A stretch of 64,000 nucleotides of DNA from Rutidosis leptorrhynchoides (Eukaryota > Streptophyta > Magnoliopsida > Asterales > Asteraceae): NCBI RefSeq assembly GCF_046630445.1, contig NC_092335.1, positions 629,207,501-629,271,500 on the forward strand, in the 5' to 3' direction. Within the stretch, counting starts at the first letter, position 1. Each line of letters opens with the position of its first letter. A program made the position numbers and the translations under genes. The notes under the pieces are model-generated. The model ran no database searches, was not told the DNA's origin, and saw only the letters and a program-made list of their open reading frames with translations. This document shows positions 44,368-55,805 of this stretch, one piece after another.

Positions 44368-46319
44368 TGTAACAACCCAACCAGTTAGCCAACCAAAACT
44401 GCAAAATAAAAAAAAATTGAAGCAGGCATGCCCAGGCTGGGTGCGCGGCGCGCACCCCTACCTGTGCGCGGCGCGCACAGGGCCTGGCAGCCCGCTGTCC
44501 AAATTGTTCCGTTTTCGTAAAAAGATCTAACCCTTCCCATCATTTTTAGACGAAATACTTTTCACATCATATTAGTATAAGTAAAACAAGCACGAATCAA
44601 TGATAAAACGAGTTTTACATTGCGGGGCCCACATACGCCCAAAATACCATTAAGTACGAAATACGAGTTTCGACCACAAAAAGTTTAATTGCCAAACGTC
44701 ACTTCCAAAAAGCTACCCAAATCTTTTGGGCGAACTTCCAAAAAGTTAAAACCCCCGAGAGCCACTAATCCAAGCGAATACCTTTGCCCTTATCCAAGCC
44801 GGATCCTAAAAAGGTAAACAACGAGAGGGTAAGCTAACGCTTAGTGAATGCAATAATTATACACATACATATATAACCTACTTACTTGCAATCACATACA
44901 CAATTACCTCATACATGCTAGCAATTTAAATGACATACCAACGCAAGGTATAACGCTAAATCTCCAAGACCACGAGCTAGCACAAACAATAGCATATATA
45001 ACTCGAATAATATAAAGTGCCACGCTACAAATACATAACCATGGTTAACCAATAGTTCAAAGGAATGGTACTTCGAATTTCCCATCGGTGTTCCCAACAA
45101 CCGTTAGCGTACAACGAATTATAACACTAACCCCGGAGTGGTATCGATCTCCCGAACTTTAAACCCACCCGTCACGTGTAATGTGGTATCGAACGCCCGA
45201 ACTTTAAACCCACGCTACACGCCCACACACATACATGACATGGCATCGAACGCCCGAACTTAAATCCATATCATATATTGACCCGATGTGGTATCGACCG
45301 CCCGAACTTAAACCCACATCGAATCTCGTACAAGTAAATATGTTATATACACACATGTATAATCATTCCACTCACCTTGTCGACTTGGCGAGGTTTCCAA
45401 CAATAACTTGTACCTTCAAAGCGAGTCACCTAACATAATTGATTCTCAATTAATTCACATAATAAGTTGGACTTTCCACCAACTAGCCTCACTAGTGCAT
45501 TTATGACCCATTTGCACTAGATTCACACATTAAAGGTCAAGACTCCCAACTAATCACTAAATGCTAGTGATTAAGGTTCTAAGACTTCCATCAACACATA
45601 ACTAGGGTGTTTTCATACTCAATTTATCCCGCTAGGTCAAACCCACCCATTTGACCCATTTCAAGTCAACCATAAACCTTAGAACCAATTTTACTAACAA
45701 CACAAGTGAGCTAGTGAATAACTAACCATTTTAGACTCAATAACACCAATTATTACTTTGAAACCCTAGGTTAGTCATTCTTGAGTCCTCATGACTCAAT
45801 CTTACCCAAAACCCCCAAAATCACCAACAAAAGGTTTTATGTTCAACACTAACCCAAGTTCTAACCATTAAACAAATTAAATTAAGGAAATCAAAATTAG
45901 AACTTACCACCACAACCAAAACGTAGCTATTGAGGAGATGAACAACTTTATAACTTGAGCTAAGATCCGAAACTAGCTCCTTCTTCCTTTACTTGAGCTT
46001 TCTCTCACTCAAATTTGGGTTTCTCTCACTAGAATTAAAGTAGAAAGAAAATGGTGGTTTAAAGTGGAGTTATGACTCCCAACCCACTGATCTGGTGGCC
46101 TTAACTTGTCCCCTAAGTGAAATTACCACAATGCCCTTCCAAAATATCAAATTAAAAGGCAGAACCCGACTACAGTAGGAGTGCGCCGCGCGCACCCCTA
46201 AGTGTGCGCTAAGCGCACTTAGGCCTGATCAGAATCCGACTTCTGTTTAATTCCAGAATTATTCCCAAGCTTTATGTACTATATTTACACTTATACACAA
46301 TAGATATTAGGGTGTTACA
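44368..46319 (-). repeat. Element C 5' LTR
   Basis: Homologous along its length to 26,351-28,317, with matching hairpin pairs (44,439-44,481; 46,181-46,223) and tandem repeat (45,140-45,320). Confidence 0.92.
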
Positions 46320-46324
46320 ATTAA

Positions 46325-47198
46325 GTGTAGAACCATAACTAGAAAGTTTAGGTTCTTGTATGTTCTTGTATGAACAAGATCATATGAAGAACAAACTAGA
46401 GAGTTTGATTCTTAATAACTAGTAAGTAACAACTACAACAACAAGTAAGTAAACCACAACAAGGAACAAGTAATTTAAACAAGTAAGAATGATGATGATG
46501 AGTGCTTTATGTTTCGGTTTTTAAGAAAAGAAAGAAGAAGAAAAAGCTCAAGCTACTTACAAAGTAGAGAGCAAATGAGAGAAAATGAGAAGTTGCAAGT
46601 AAGTGTGTGTGAGAAGAATGAAGTAATACTAGAAAATAAGTATCACAAAAATTGAAACAAAACTCCTCTTTACCCTCCCCTTGGCCGACGGTTTGTGTAA
46701 CAAAAGAGGGAGGAAAAAATCCACTAGTTATTTGCATGTATTGGTGAAGATGCTAGCTAAAAATGGTAATAAAGCAAGTTGGCATGGGAAAGATGTGTAA
46801 ATGAGCATGTAACTAGCCTTTCCTTTACTTAATCAATCTAGTTTCATCTAAGTATAATACTTGCATAATAAGATGGGCTAATTAATCCATTAAGGATGTA
46901 GGGTGGGCCTCTAAGTCCATTAATCATGAGTCCTAGTCCAAGTAATCAACAATTAAATAAAAAGCCCAAGTAATTAACAAGTAACCTTATTTAATTAAAA
47001 ATGATTAATAAAAATTAATCGTGAATGCAAATAATATTCTAAATATTATTCGTGAAAAGTTCGTGTGTCACAAAGACGAGTCGGGACAAGTAAAGTTAAT
47101 CACGGTGACAAGTAAATGTAATAAAATACATTCATTAACACGCAAGCATTAATAATAATTATTATTAATTAAAAGTTGGAAAATTCCGGGTTGTTACA
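46325..47198 (-). repeat. Element A 3' LTR, piece 3 of 3
   Basis: Resumes after ATTAA at 46,320-46,324 and ends GGGTTGTTACA at 47,198, directly before the polypurine-tract region of element A. An antisense 76-codon frame here has no recognisable content. Confidence 0.8.
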
Positions 47199-47236
47199 TT
47201 ACCCACCTGTTAAAGAAAATTTCGTCCCGAAATTTT
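47199..47236 (-). promoter_or_regulatory. Hairpin and polypurine tract of element A
   Basis: Minus strand: hairpin AAAATTTCG-GGA-CGAAATTTT (47,216-47,236), then TTAACAGGTGGGTAA next to the 3' LTR. Two changes compared with the B/E polypurine tract TTAACGGGTAGGTAC. Confidence 0.65.
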
Positions 47237-50200
47237 AAGCTGAGGTAGATGGAGGAGTCGGGAAAAGGTGAGGATACTTCTGCATCATTTGATCCTCTCG
47301 TTCCCAAGTAAACTCAGGTCCTCGTTTGGCATTCCATCGAACTCACGGTCCATAATCTCGACAGGTTCTTCCACTAAGTGGAGTTTGTCGTCAATTGTAA
47401 GTTCCTCCAAAGGTATGACATGTTCTGGTTCAGCAAGACACTTCTTCAAATTTGATACATGAAAAGTAGGATGAACTGAGCTCAATTGAGTTGGAAGATC
47501 CAGACGGTAAGCAACGGGTCCAACACGCTCCAAGATTCCGAAAGGACCAATGTATTGCGGGTTTAACTTTTCGCGCTTTCCAAAACGAATCACACCTTTC
47601 CAAGGTGCAACCTTCAACATTACCCGGTCGCCCACGTTGAATTCAAAGTCTTTACGTTTAAGGTCAGGATAACTCTTTTGACGGTCACGGGCCGTCTTAA
47701 GTCTCACTTGAATTTGGGCAATCTTCTCCGTTGTTTCATGAACTACCTCGGGTACGGTGATTTGCTTTTCGCCTACTTCAGCCCAACAAATAGGAGATCG
47801 GCACTTGCGGCCATACAACGCTTCAAAAGGTGCGGCATTAATACTCGAATGATAACTGTTGTTGTAAGAGAATTCAGCTAGCGGCAAATGCCTTTCCCAG
47901 GCCTTTTCGAAATCAATGACATACGCACGCAACATGTCCTCCAAAGTCTGAATCGTGCGTTCAATTTGTCCGTCAGTCTGTGGGTGATAAGCAGTACTCA
48001 TGTCGAGACGAGTTCCCAAGGCTTCTTGCAAAGAACACCAAAATCTAGAAGCAAAACGGGGATCGCGATCTGAGATGATCGATAAAGGTACACCATGACG
48101 AGATACAACCTCTTTGATGTATAGTTGAACGAGTCTCTCCATCGTATCCGTTTCCTTCATAGCTAGGAAGTGCGCAGATTTGGTAAGACGGTCAACGATA
48201 ACCCAGATGGTATCGTATCCACCCACCGTCTTTGGTAGCTTAGTAATGAAATCCATTGTTATCATTTCCCACTTCCATTATGAGATTTCCGGTTGTTGAA
48301 GTAATCCAGAGGGCCTCTGATGCTCGGCCTTTACTTTTGAGCAAGTCAAACATTTCCCAACATAAGTTGCAACATCCTTCTTAAGATTCGGCCACCAGTA
48401 CTGTTCCTTAAGATCGTGGTACATTTTGCCCGCTCCGGGATGAATCGAATATCTTGACTTGTGGGCTTCATCTAGTATAAGGTTCCGTAGATCTCCATAA
48501 ATAGGTACCCAAATCCTTCCGGTAAAATATCGAAGTCCAGTCTCCTTAACCTCGAATCGAGAGACGAGAATGTTCAAATGTTCATGAGATATATTCTCCT
48601 CCTTGAGAGCCTCATCTTGGGCTACTCGGATCTGGCTGTTGAGATTTGAATGAATGGTGATGTTCAGTGCCCGAACACGAAGAGGTGCCATCCTCTCCTT
48701 CCTGCTCAAAGCGTCAGCTATAACATTGGCCTTGCTAGGATGATAACGAAGTTCACAATCATAGTCATTCAGTGTCTCGATCCATCGACGCTGTCTCATA
48801 TTGAGTTGCTTCTGATCAAAGATGTGTTGGAGGCTTTTATGATCGGTGAAAATAGTGCTCTTTGTTCCATAAAGATAGTGTCTCCACAGTTTTAATGCGA
48901 AGACAACGGCTCCAAGCTCGAGATCGCGCGTAGTGTAATTTCGCTCGTGAATCGTCAGTTGGCGAGAGGCGTAAGCGATAACCTTTGTGCGTTACATCAG
49001 TACACAACCAAAACCACTCTTCGAAGCATCGCAATAAACGACGAAATCTTCACTGCCTTCAGGAAGTGATAAGATAGGTGCGGTGGTTAACTTCTTCTTC
49101 AAGGTTTGAAATGCAGATTCCTGTTCGGGTTTTCAAATGAACTTCTTCCCTTTGTGAGTCAGCGCGGTCAAAGGACGCGCAATCAGAGAGAAACCTTCGA
49201 TAAATCTTTGGTAGTAACCGGCGAGACCTAAAAATTGGCGGATATGAGTCGGAGTAGTGGGGGTCTCCCACTTGCTGATAGTTTCAATCTTGGCGGGATC
49301 AACTTTGATACCCTGGTCGCTCACAACATGACCTAGAAATTGGACTTCCTTCAACCAAAACTCACACTTGGAGAATTTTGCATAAATTTGCTCTTGTCTC
49401 AAGAGTTCAAGCACTAGACGAAGATGTTGTTCATGTTCTTCTTCGCTTTTGGAGTAGATGAGGATATCATCTATGAAGACGATAACGAACTTATCCAGGT
49501 ATGGCTTGCAGACACGATTCATGAGGTCCATAAATACGACAGGTGCGTTGGTTAGACCGAATGGCATCACGAGAAACTCATAATGACCATAACGAGCTCT
49601 GAACGCAGTCTTCATCACATCACTTTCCTTTACCCTCAACTGGTGATAACCGGATCGCAAATCGATCTTAGAGTAAACGCTTGATCCTTGTAGCTGATCG
49701 AAAAGATCGTCAATTCGGGGGAGAGGATACCGATTCTTGATCGTCAATTTGTTGAGTTCACGGTAGTCGATACACATGCGGAATGATCCGTCCTTCTTCT
49801 TCACAAATAGAACAGGTGCGCCCCATGGTGAGAAACTTGGTTGGATAAATCCACGGTCTAGCAGTTCTTGTAATTGGCTCTGCAACTCTTGTATTTCTGA
49901 AGGTGCGAGTCGATAAGGTGCGCGAGCTACAGGTGCAGCTCCTGGCACTAAATCAATCTGAAACTCCACTGCTCTCGGTGGCGGTAATCCAGGCAATTCT
50001 TCGGGAAAGACATCAGAAAACTCGTTCACAATTCGTACGTCATCCACTCTCTTCACCTCAGTTTCTAACGTTTTTACATGTGCCAAAACAGCAAGACGTC
50101 CTTTCTTCATGATCTTTTGCGCTTTCATGCAACTAATGAGATTCAGTTTCGAACTACATCTCTCTCCGTAAATAATCAATGGCTCACCGTCTCCGTGTGG

Positions 50201-51611
50201 TATGCGAAGAGCTTTATCTCCACAGATAATGTCGACCCTTATCTTGGTCAACCAGTCCATACCGACAATAACATCAAAGCTTCCCAACTTAATGGGTATC
50301 AAGTCAATCTCGAAATCCACACCAACTATATTGATAATAGCTCCTCGTCTAATTTGGTCAACTTTTTCAAGTTTCCCATTGGCTACCTCTACAAGCATAC
50401 TCTCCTTTAAAGGAACTAACGACTAATTTATCTTATCGCAAAAGTGTCTACATACATAACTTCTATCGGCACCAGTATCAAATAAGACAGAAGCTAATAG
50501 ATTATTGATAGTGAATATACCTGTGATCAAGTCGGGGTTCGCACGGGCATCCCTTGCGTTTACATTGAATGCTCTTCCACGCGGTGGTCCGCCGTCCTTT
50601 CGCTTGTTGGGACACTCATTTCTGAAGTGGCCCGTCTCTCCGCATTCATAACACTTTCTCGGCCCATTGGGGTTCGGCTTCCCAGTCATGGTGGTGATCT
50701 TGCAGTCTCTGCCAATATATCCGGTCTTCTTGCACTTTTCACAAACAACGTTACAGTACCCGGTATGGTGCTTGTAGCACCTCTTGCACTGTGGTAGAGT
50801 ACCCTTGTAGTTGGGGTTTGAGCCAGTGTTCGGGTTGGGGTTCCCACCGTTGTTGTCGCTTCGCCGGGTTTTGATCATAGGCTCTACCCTTGTTGTTATC
50901 CCACTTACGCTTATCACTACTACCCGCTTCGGATTTTGCCTTTTCTGGTTCATCAATGATGATTTGGTTCATTAAGGTATGCGCCATGCGCATAGCTTCC
51001 GGGACATTGGGTGGCTTAGACGAGGTGACATTTCCCTTAATGGACTTAGGAAGTCCCCACAAATACCTTTCCATACGTTTAAACTCCGGGGTAACCATGT
51101 TAGGACACATCAGGGCTAGTTCTAGATACCTACGGTTGTAACCATTGAGGTTGTTTCCCACAACCTTCAACTGCATAAACTCAATCTCCATTTTCTGGGT
51201 CTCAGTCCTAGGGCAATATTCCTCAATCATGGCCCCTTTGAATTCCTCCCATGGGGTAGCATACGCCTCATCAATACCCTTTGCTTGAGCCAATGTGTTC
51301 CACCAAGTTAGTGCGCCGTCTGACAGCGTACATGAAGTATACTTGGTTTTGTTCGCCTCTGAGCAGTTACTAACTCAAAAGACAGATTCTAATTTCTCAA
51401 ACCACCTAGTGAGACCAACCGACCCCTCAGTTCCACTAAAGTTGTGGGGCTTGCAGCTTTGAAACTCTTTGTATGTGCACCCATTACGAATGGACTGGAT
51501 AACCGGTGGCGGTGGAGCTTGGGGGTTCATTTCCGCTAGAGCTGCGGTGACTCGTTCATTGATCATTTCCTCGATTTGGGCTGCTGTGGGTGTGGATCGT
51601 CCGTTGGCCAT
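47235..51611 (-). pseudogene. Element A gag-pol polyprotein, broken
   Basis: Begins at ATG 51,611 (MANGRSTPTAAQIEEM). Gag (TYKEFQSCKPHNFSGTEG) meets an in-frame TGA at 51,375, continues to a frameshift near 50,870, then zinc knuckles (CYECGETGHFRNEC) and protease [10 protein letters not shown]. There is a stop at about 50,423, an open stretch 50,398-49,133 with reverse transcriptase (FIDDILIYS), stops in RNase H near 49,133 and 48,995, another near 48,278 before the integrase core, and a small deletion with frameshift near 47,335 before the chromodomain-like end. Most of the breaks are single-base stops in one otherwise continuous frame. It is closely related to B and D (shared [20 protein letters not shown] and other blocks). 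No product is expected. Confidence 0.9.
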
Positions 51612-51909
51612 TGATGTTCTAAACAAAAATTTTGACTCAAGTCAAAATCCAGTAATCAAATAGTAATAATACAGTATATGATAACCAACATGGAATCAAC
51701 ACATCACATATTTATTAAGTAAAGCAAATAGATTCAGATACCATAAAGTCATCACACAGTAACGTAAATAGAACACTGTGCAAAAATTAAACAACACAAA
51801 GTTCCATTCATTAATAATAAGTTGCATACATCTGCATAGGTTCATACAATACATAAGTGAAACATAAAACTACAAATGAGATTACATAATGAAATCTACT
51901 ACAAAAGTC

Positions 51910-52787
51910 CTACGGTGACGGTGGGTGTAGGATGTCCAATACGTGGGACATCTGGTCCTCGAGCTCAGTTACCCGAGCACGGAGGATCTCCACCTCCCTC
52001 ATCAGTTCCTCGACAGAGGGAGATGGTGGGGCAGGCGGTGCAGTCGGTACGGGTGGTGCTGGTGGAGTTGGTGGTGCAGACGGTCCGGCTCTAGAAGTAG
52101 AGGCTGCAAAGCGGTAAGGCTTACGCACAAAAGGATCAGCAGGGTACGGTACAAGCCGCTTTCGGGCGGTAACCCTACGACGCCGACCATGAGCGTCAAC
52201 GAATGGTCGACCTCCATTAATCCCTGGAATGACGGTACCATCGAAATGGTACCGCTTCTTCGGCGGGGTGGAGGGTGGCTGTACAGGTGCATCATCAGGG
52301 TCCTCATCTGAATCCTCGTCACTAGAGTCGTCAGAGGATGAGTCGTCGGATGAAGAATCTGCGGATGATGGCTCGTCTAGATCGGCTGGGGGTAGCTGCA
52401 CGGGTGGCTCTCCTCGAGCGGCCATCATCTGTCGGTATCTGCCGGGTCCGATCGGCACGAGACGTCCATCAGGAAAGCGTCGGCACCAATGGTTATGCTC
52501 ATTACGGACCTGACCTTCCCCAAGTTCCGCGGGAATCACAGCACCACCGGGATAGTGCTGTGGCTCCGGAGGTCCTGGGCAAGTGGAGCTGGAATCTCCG
52601 GTGGGTCCACGCGTCCGTCTGAGGTAACCACTGGGTCGGGCGTATGTCTACTGGCTCCAGAGGATGAAGCGCCTGAGTCACTGGAAGGTGTCGATGACGA
52701 CATCTGAGAATCGGCAACAATGGTTGGTGAGGTGGCTGATGAGTCTGTGTCGCTGTCCAAAATGATGACAAGTGGAATATCCGACAT
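51910..52787 (-). pseudogene. Element A pre-gag ORF, frameshifted
   Basis: Starts at ATG 52,787 (MSDIPLVIILDSDTDSS). The Ser-rich first part runs to about 52,540, where the frame shifts; the rest is open to 51,910 (209 codons in its own frame). The second part has an acidic Ser/Asp array (SSDDSSSDDSSDEDSDEDPD), a basic patch (GRRRRVTARKRL), a Pro-rich stretch and a C-terminal heptad pattern (VEILRARVTELEDQMSHVLD). The C-terminal motif LRARV.LE recurs in element E's pre-gag ORF. No known enzyme domain. It sits between primer site and gag, like the ORFs of D and E. Confidence 0.65.
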
Positions 52788-53110
52788 CTGAACAAGGAAA
52801 AATAATTTTTTCCATGTCAGTAAGTCATAAAGCAAGCACGTATTAGGCAAAGTAACTATGACAGTCTATATCATGTATAGCGGTAAGTAGCATGGCAATA
52901 ACGACAATTATCATGCAATCAAAAGCAGGTAATAGCATACAGTAGTGAAATCATGTAGTAGCATACGGCATATAGCAGTAAAAGTAAGTAGCAGCATGCA
53001 GCAAGTTCCGCAGAAATAAGTAAACTAGCAAGTTGTAGATTAGTCCTATTAGTGAATCCTACTCGGGTCGGTCCAGACTCACTAACGCAACCTAATTCCT
53101 TACAACCAAT

Positions 53111-53122
53111 GCTCTGATACCA
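53111..53122 (-). other. Primer-binding site of element A
   Basis: The minus strand reads TGGTATCAGAGC, two bases from the LTR edge at 53,125. Confidence 0.85.
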
Positions 53123-53124
53123 AA

Positions 53125-54118
53125 TGTGATGCCCCGTACAAAACCATCGTGTACGAATCATCAACAACAGGATCATTTCAAGGTCAAATACTATATGCGG
53201 TTTCAAAAGAAGTTTGCATTCATGAATAAAGGTGATGTCTTAACCAACATCAAATATCTTACAACAAAAGTATGCTTCAATGAAAAGAAGCAAATAGTAA
53301 TAGTACGTGACCCAATGGTCGTTACAAATCATTGTTTCAAAAGATAACATAGTTTGAATGCAATAAAAATGTTTCATGCGGTGACATCTCTAGTAAGCAC
53401 AGCGGAAGTCTACAAGGCATGACTAGTACAGCAGAAGCAAGCAAACCTTAAGCACCTGAGAAAAACATGCTTGAAAACGTCAACACAGAGGTTGGTGAGC
53501 TATAGTTTAAGTATAACAGTAATGTAAGGTAGGCCACGAGATTTCAGTGCTTCAACAGCGTTTCAAAACAGTATGAAAGTATATGTTTAACCGTGGGCAC
53601 TTGGTAACTAACTTAACATTTATCACCCCCTAAAAGTACACTTGGCGAGTGCGTATGTTTACGAAGTATTAAACACCCGTTAAATGCTAGCGCTACTAGC
53701 CCGAGTGGGGATGTCAAACCCTATGGATCCATATCTAAGATTCGCGTTCACCGGTTCAAAGACCAATGACTAAATGTTACTGAGCTAAGGGGAAAGTTTA
53801 TGTCGTTGTATAACCCACACATATATAAAGTTTAAGTACTCGTGCCTAGTATGTAAAACGTAAAATGCGCATGTATTCTCAGTTCCAAAAATAGTTAAAG
53901 TAAAAAGGGATGCTATAACTCACAGTGGAAAAGTAGTAGTAAAGTTGACTCGGGAAAAGTAAGCAAGTATGTAGGTCCGAAAAGTCCTCAACCTAAGTCA
54001 AAAGTTACTAAGTCAGTAAATCGTCCCATTAGGTTTATAAGTATGTAAATTAGGTCTTAAGTATCATCATCATTCATCATTAAATCAAAAAGTGCAAAGT
54101 AAGTTTCGTTCATGAAAA
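53125..54118 (-). repeat. Element A 5' LTR, truncated
   Basis: Matches 11,107 onward for about 990 bp with a modest number of substitutions. Homology stops after CGTTCATGAAAA at 54,118; the remaining ~2 kb of the LTR and the right target duplication are missing. Confidence 0.85.
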
Positions 54119-54764
54119 TTTGGTTTATAAGCGTGCAAGAAGCAAATTTGGTTTTGTTGTCCTCCGAACAGTTGCTAACTTGGAATACTGATTCAAGTTT
54201 CTCGAACCATCTGGTGAGACCAACCGGTCCCTCAGTGCCGCTGAAGTTATGTGGTTTACAGCTCTGGAATTCCTTGTAAGTACACCCATTTCGAACGGGT
54301 TGAATAACCGGTGGTGGTGGCGGTGGCAGTGGAGCTTGGGGTTGCATTTCCGCAATGGCTGCGGCTACACGTTCTTGGATCATCTCTTCAGTTTGAGCAG
54401 CAGTAGGTGTGGATCGACCGTTAGCCATGGTGTTCTATACAAACATTTTGGCTCAAGTCAAAATTCAGCATTCAATATATGATAATATAGTGTATAACAA
54501 CCAACATGTAAACAGCACAACACATGTTAATTAAGTAACGCAAGTTGATACAAGTACCGCGAAACACCATACAGTAACGTAAATAGAACACTTGTGCAAA
54601 AAGTAACATCACAAAGTTTCCATTCATTAATAATAAGTTTCATACATCATGATAGATTCGTACAATACATAAGTGAAATATGAAACTACAACTAGATTAC
54701 ATCATGAAATCTAATACAAAAGGTCCTACGGTGAAGGTGGGTGTAGGATGTCTAAAACCTGAGC
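54119..54764 (-). pseudogene. Gag fragment of a sister of element A
   Basis: ATG at 54,428 (MANGRSTPTAAQTEEM) opens a frame matching the first ~98 codons of element A gag, but without A's stop (it reads VFQVSNCSED where A has a stop). Homology ends near 54,133 inside gag, a few bases from the LTR break. The leader 54,429-54,764 matches 51,612-51,950 of element A. This is therefore part of a second element of A's family, joined to A's LTR by a deletion or illegitimate recombination, and later hit by element E. Confidence 0.8.
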
Positions 54765-55759
54765 TGTGATGACCCGGAAATTTCTGACCAAATTTAAACT
54801 TTATCTTTAAATGATTTAATGTTTTCGACACGATAAGCAAAGTCTGTAAAGTTGAATCTCAAATTTTTTGAACTATTCAATTACCTTTCGATTGTTCTCA
54901 ACGATTCGCGAACAATTATAGGTAAATAGATACATATATATACCATAACTTGAAAATGTAACAAAGTGTTGAGTATATGATACTGTGCATTAAACTTATT
55001 GGTTTGATTATCTGATTGATATATTTAGATACAGAGTTAAAAGATTATGCCAAACGATTGAATTAAAAGATAATTATTGAGTCCCTTAAGGATTATGATA
55101 TTATTACGGGTCTCTGTTGTAAGGTCCACGTTGATTTGGGAAATCATTCATTCTTAACGGTATTCGGAATAAATGGTAAAGTGTTTGTTTAAATAATGTA
55201 ATTTTGACACATACAATAATAAGGAATATCAACTATTGGAATTAGATATATGAATAACTTGCGATATGTATTTTAAAACGTGTTTATTAATATCGAAAAT
55301 ATATATTTAACAATACGATAAAATATAATATTAACTTGGTCATAAAAACAAATTGTTATTATATATATATATTAACAAATAGCGAGACGATGATTTATAG
55401 AAGTAAATGATCAAAATACTCGAAAGTTTAAGATATACTTTGAGTGGTATAGTTTAGGGATAATTTAAGGCTATATTTTGACAAAGGTACGTGACACGAA
55501 ATGTAAAATACAAGTTTTCTCAGCGTACGAAAGGACATTTGAAAAACCGGAACCGGGACATAAGTTGAATGATGACGTACGACTTATCGGAACAAAAATT
55601 ACAAGTCAACTATGCATGTGAATTTAATATAATATATAATTAATTATATAAATTAAATATATTATATATATTATATAAAATTATGTTGACAAACAAAAAG
55701 TTAAAAGTTTGTGAGCTGGATCAGAGGGCCATGCTATCGCAAGGCCTTGAAGCACAAAT

Positions 55760-55777
55760 CCCATGCGATCGCATGGG
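55760..55777. repeat. Perfect 18-bp palindrome upstream of element E TATA box
   Basis: CCCATGCGATCGCATGGG, repeated at 62,821-62,838 in the 3' LTR. A second palindrome lies about 25 bp upstream: GGCCATGCTATCGCATGGCC in the 3' LTR copy, one mismatch in the 5' copy. Both are just before the promoter. Confidence 0.85.
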
Positions 55778-55798
55778 GTGCTTTTTCAGAAAAGGTAC

Positions 55799-55805
55799 TA
55801 TAAAT
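55799..55805 (+). promoter_or_regulatory. TATA box of element E LTR
   Basis: TATAAAT in GGTACTATAAATTCAATT, followed by a C/A-rich stretch (ATCACACACAGTTACACA) fitting a transcription start. The 3' LTR copy is at 62,860-62,866. Confidence 0.5.

Larger units (their letters stand above)
26351..46319 (-). mobile_element. Element C: decayed Ty3/gypsy chromovirus, split by element D
   Basis: LTRs at 26,351-28,317 (1,967 bp) and 44,368-46,319 (1,952 bp) start TGTAACAACCCAACC and end GGGTGTTACA. The target duplication ATTAA is at 26,346-26,350 and 46,320-46,324. The LTRs differ by many substitutions and small indels (for example around 26,700 versus 44,700), so C looks older than B or D. The primer site TGGTATCAGAGC is at 44,354-44,365 (minus). 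The coding region runs from 43,966 to 28,313 and carries several frameshifts and stops. Element D (28,643-39,818) sits inside the pol region. Gag and protease (DSGANLSFVS) differ clearly from those of A, B and D, so this is a separate lineage. The 44,015-44,353 leader holds no gene. Confidence 0.92.
11107..54118 (-). mobile_element. Element A: outer Ty3/gypsy chromovirus, broken, hosting elements B, C and D
   Basis: The left end is an LTR start TGTGATGGCCCGTACAAAAC at 11,107, repeated at 53,125 as TGTGATGCCCCGTACAAAAC. The left (3') LTR is interrupted twice: 11,107-12,893, then 25,981-26,350, then 46,325-47,198, which together give about 3,031 bp. The insertions B and C each have exact 5-bp target duplications that restore continuity. 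The interior (47,199-53,124) holds pre-gag and gag-pol pseudogenes and a perfect TGGTATCAGAGC primer site (53,111-53,122, minus). The right (5') LTR survives only for about 994 bp before an aberrant junction at 54,118. Frameshifts and stops mark it as the oldest of the nested set. Confidence 0.85.

Noticed and set aside
52229-52622. Plus-strand Ser-rich frames over the element A pre-gag region
   Set aside because: Antisense reading of the Asp/Ser-repeat coding strand.
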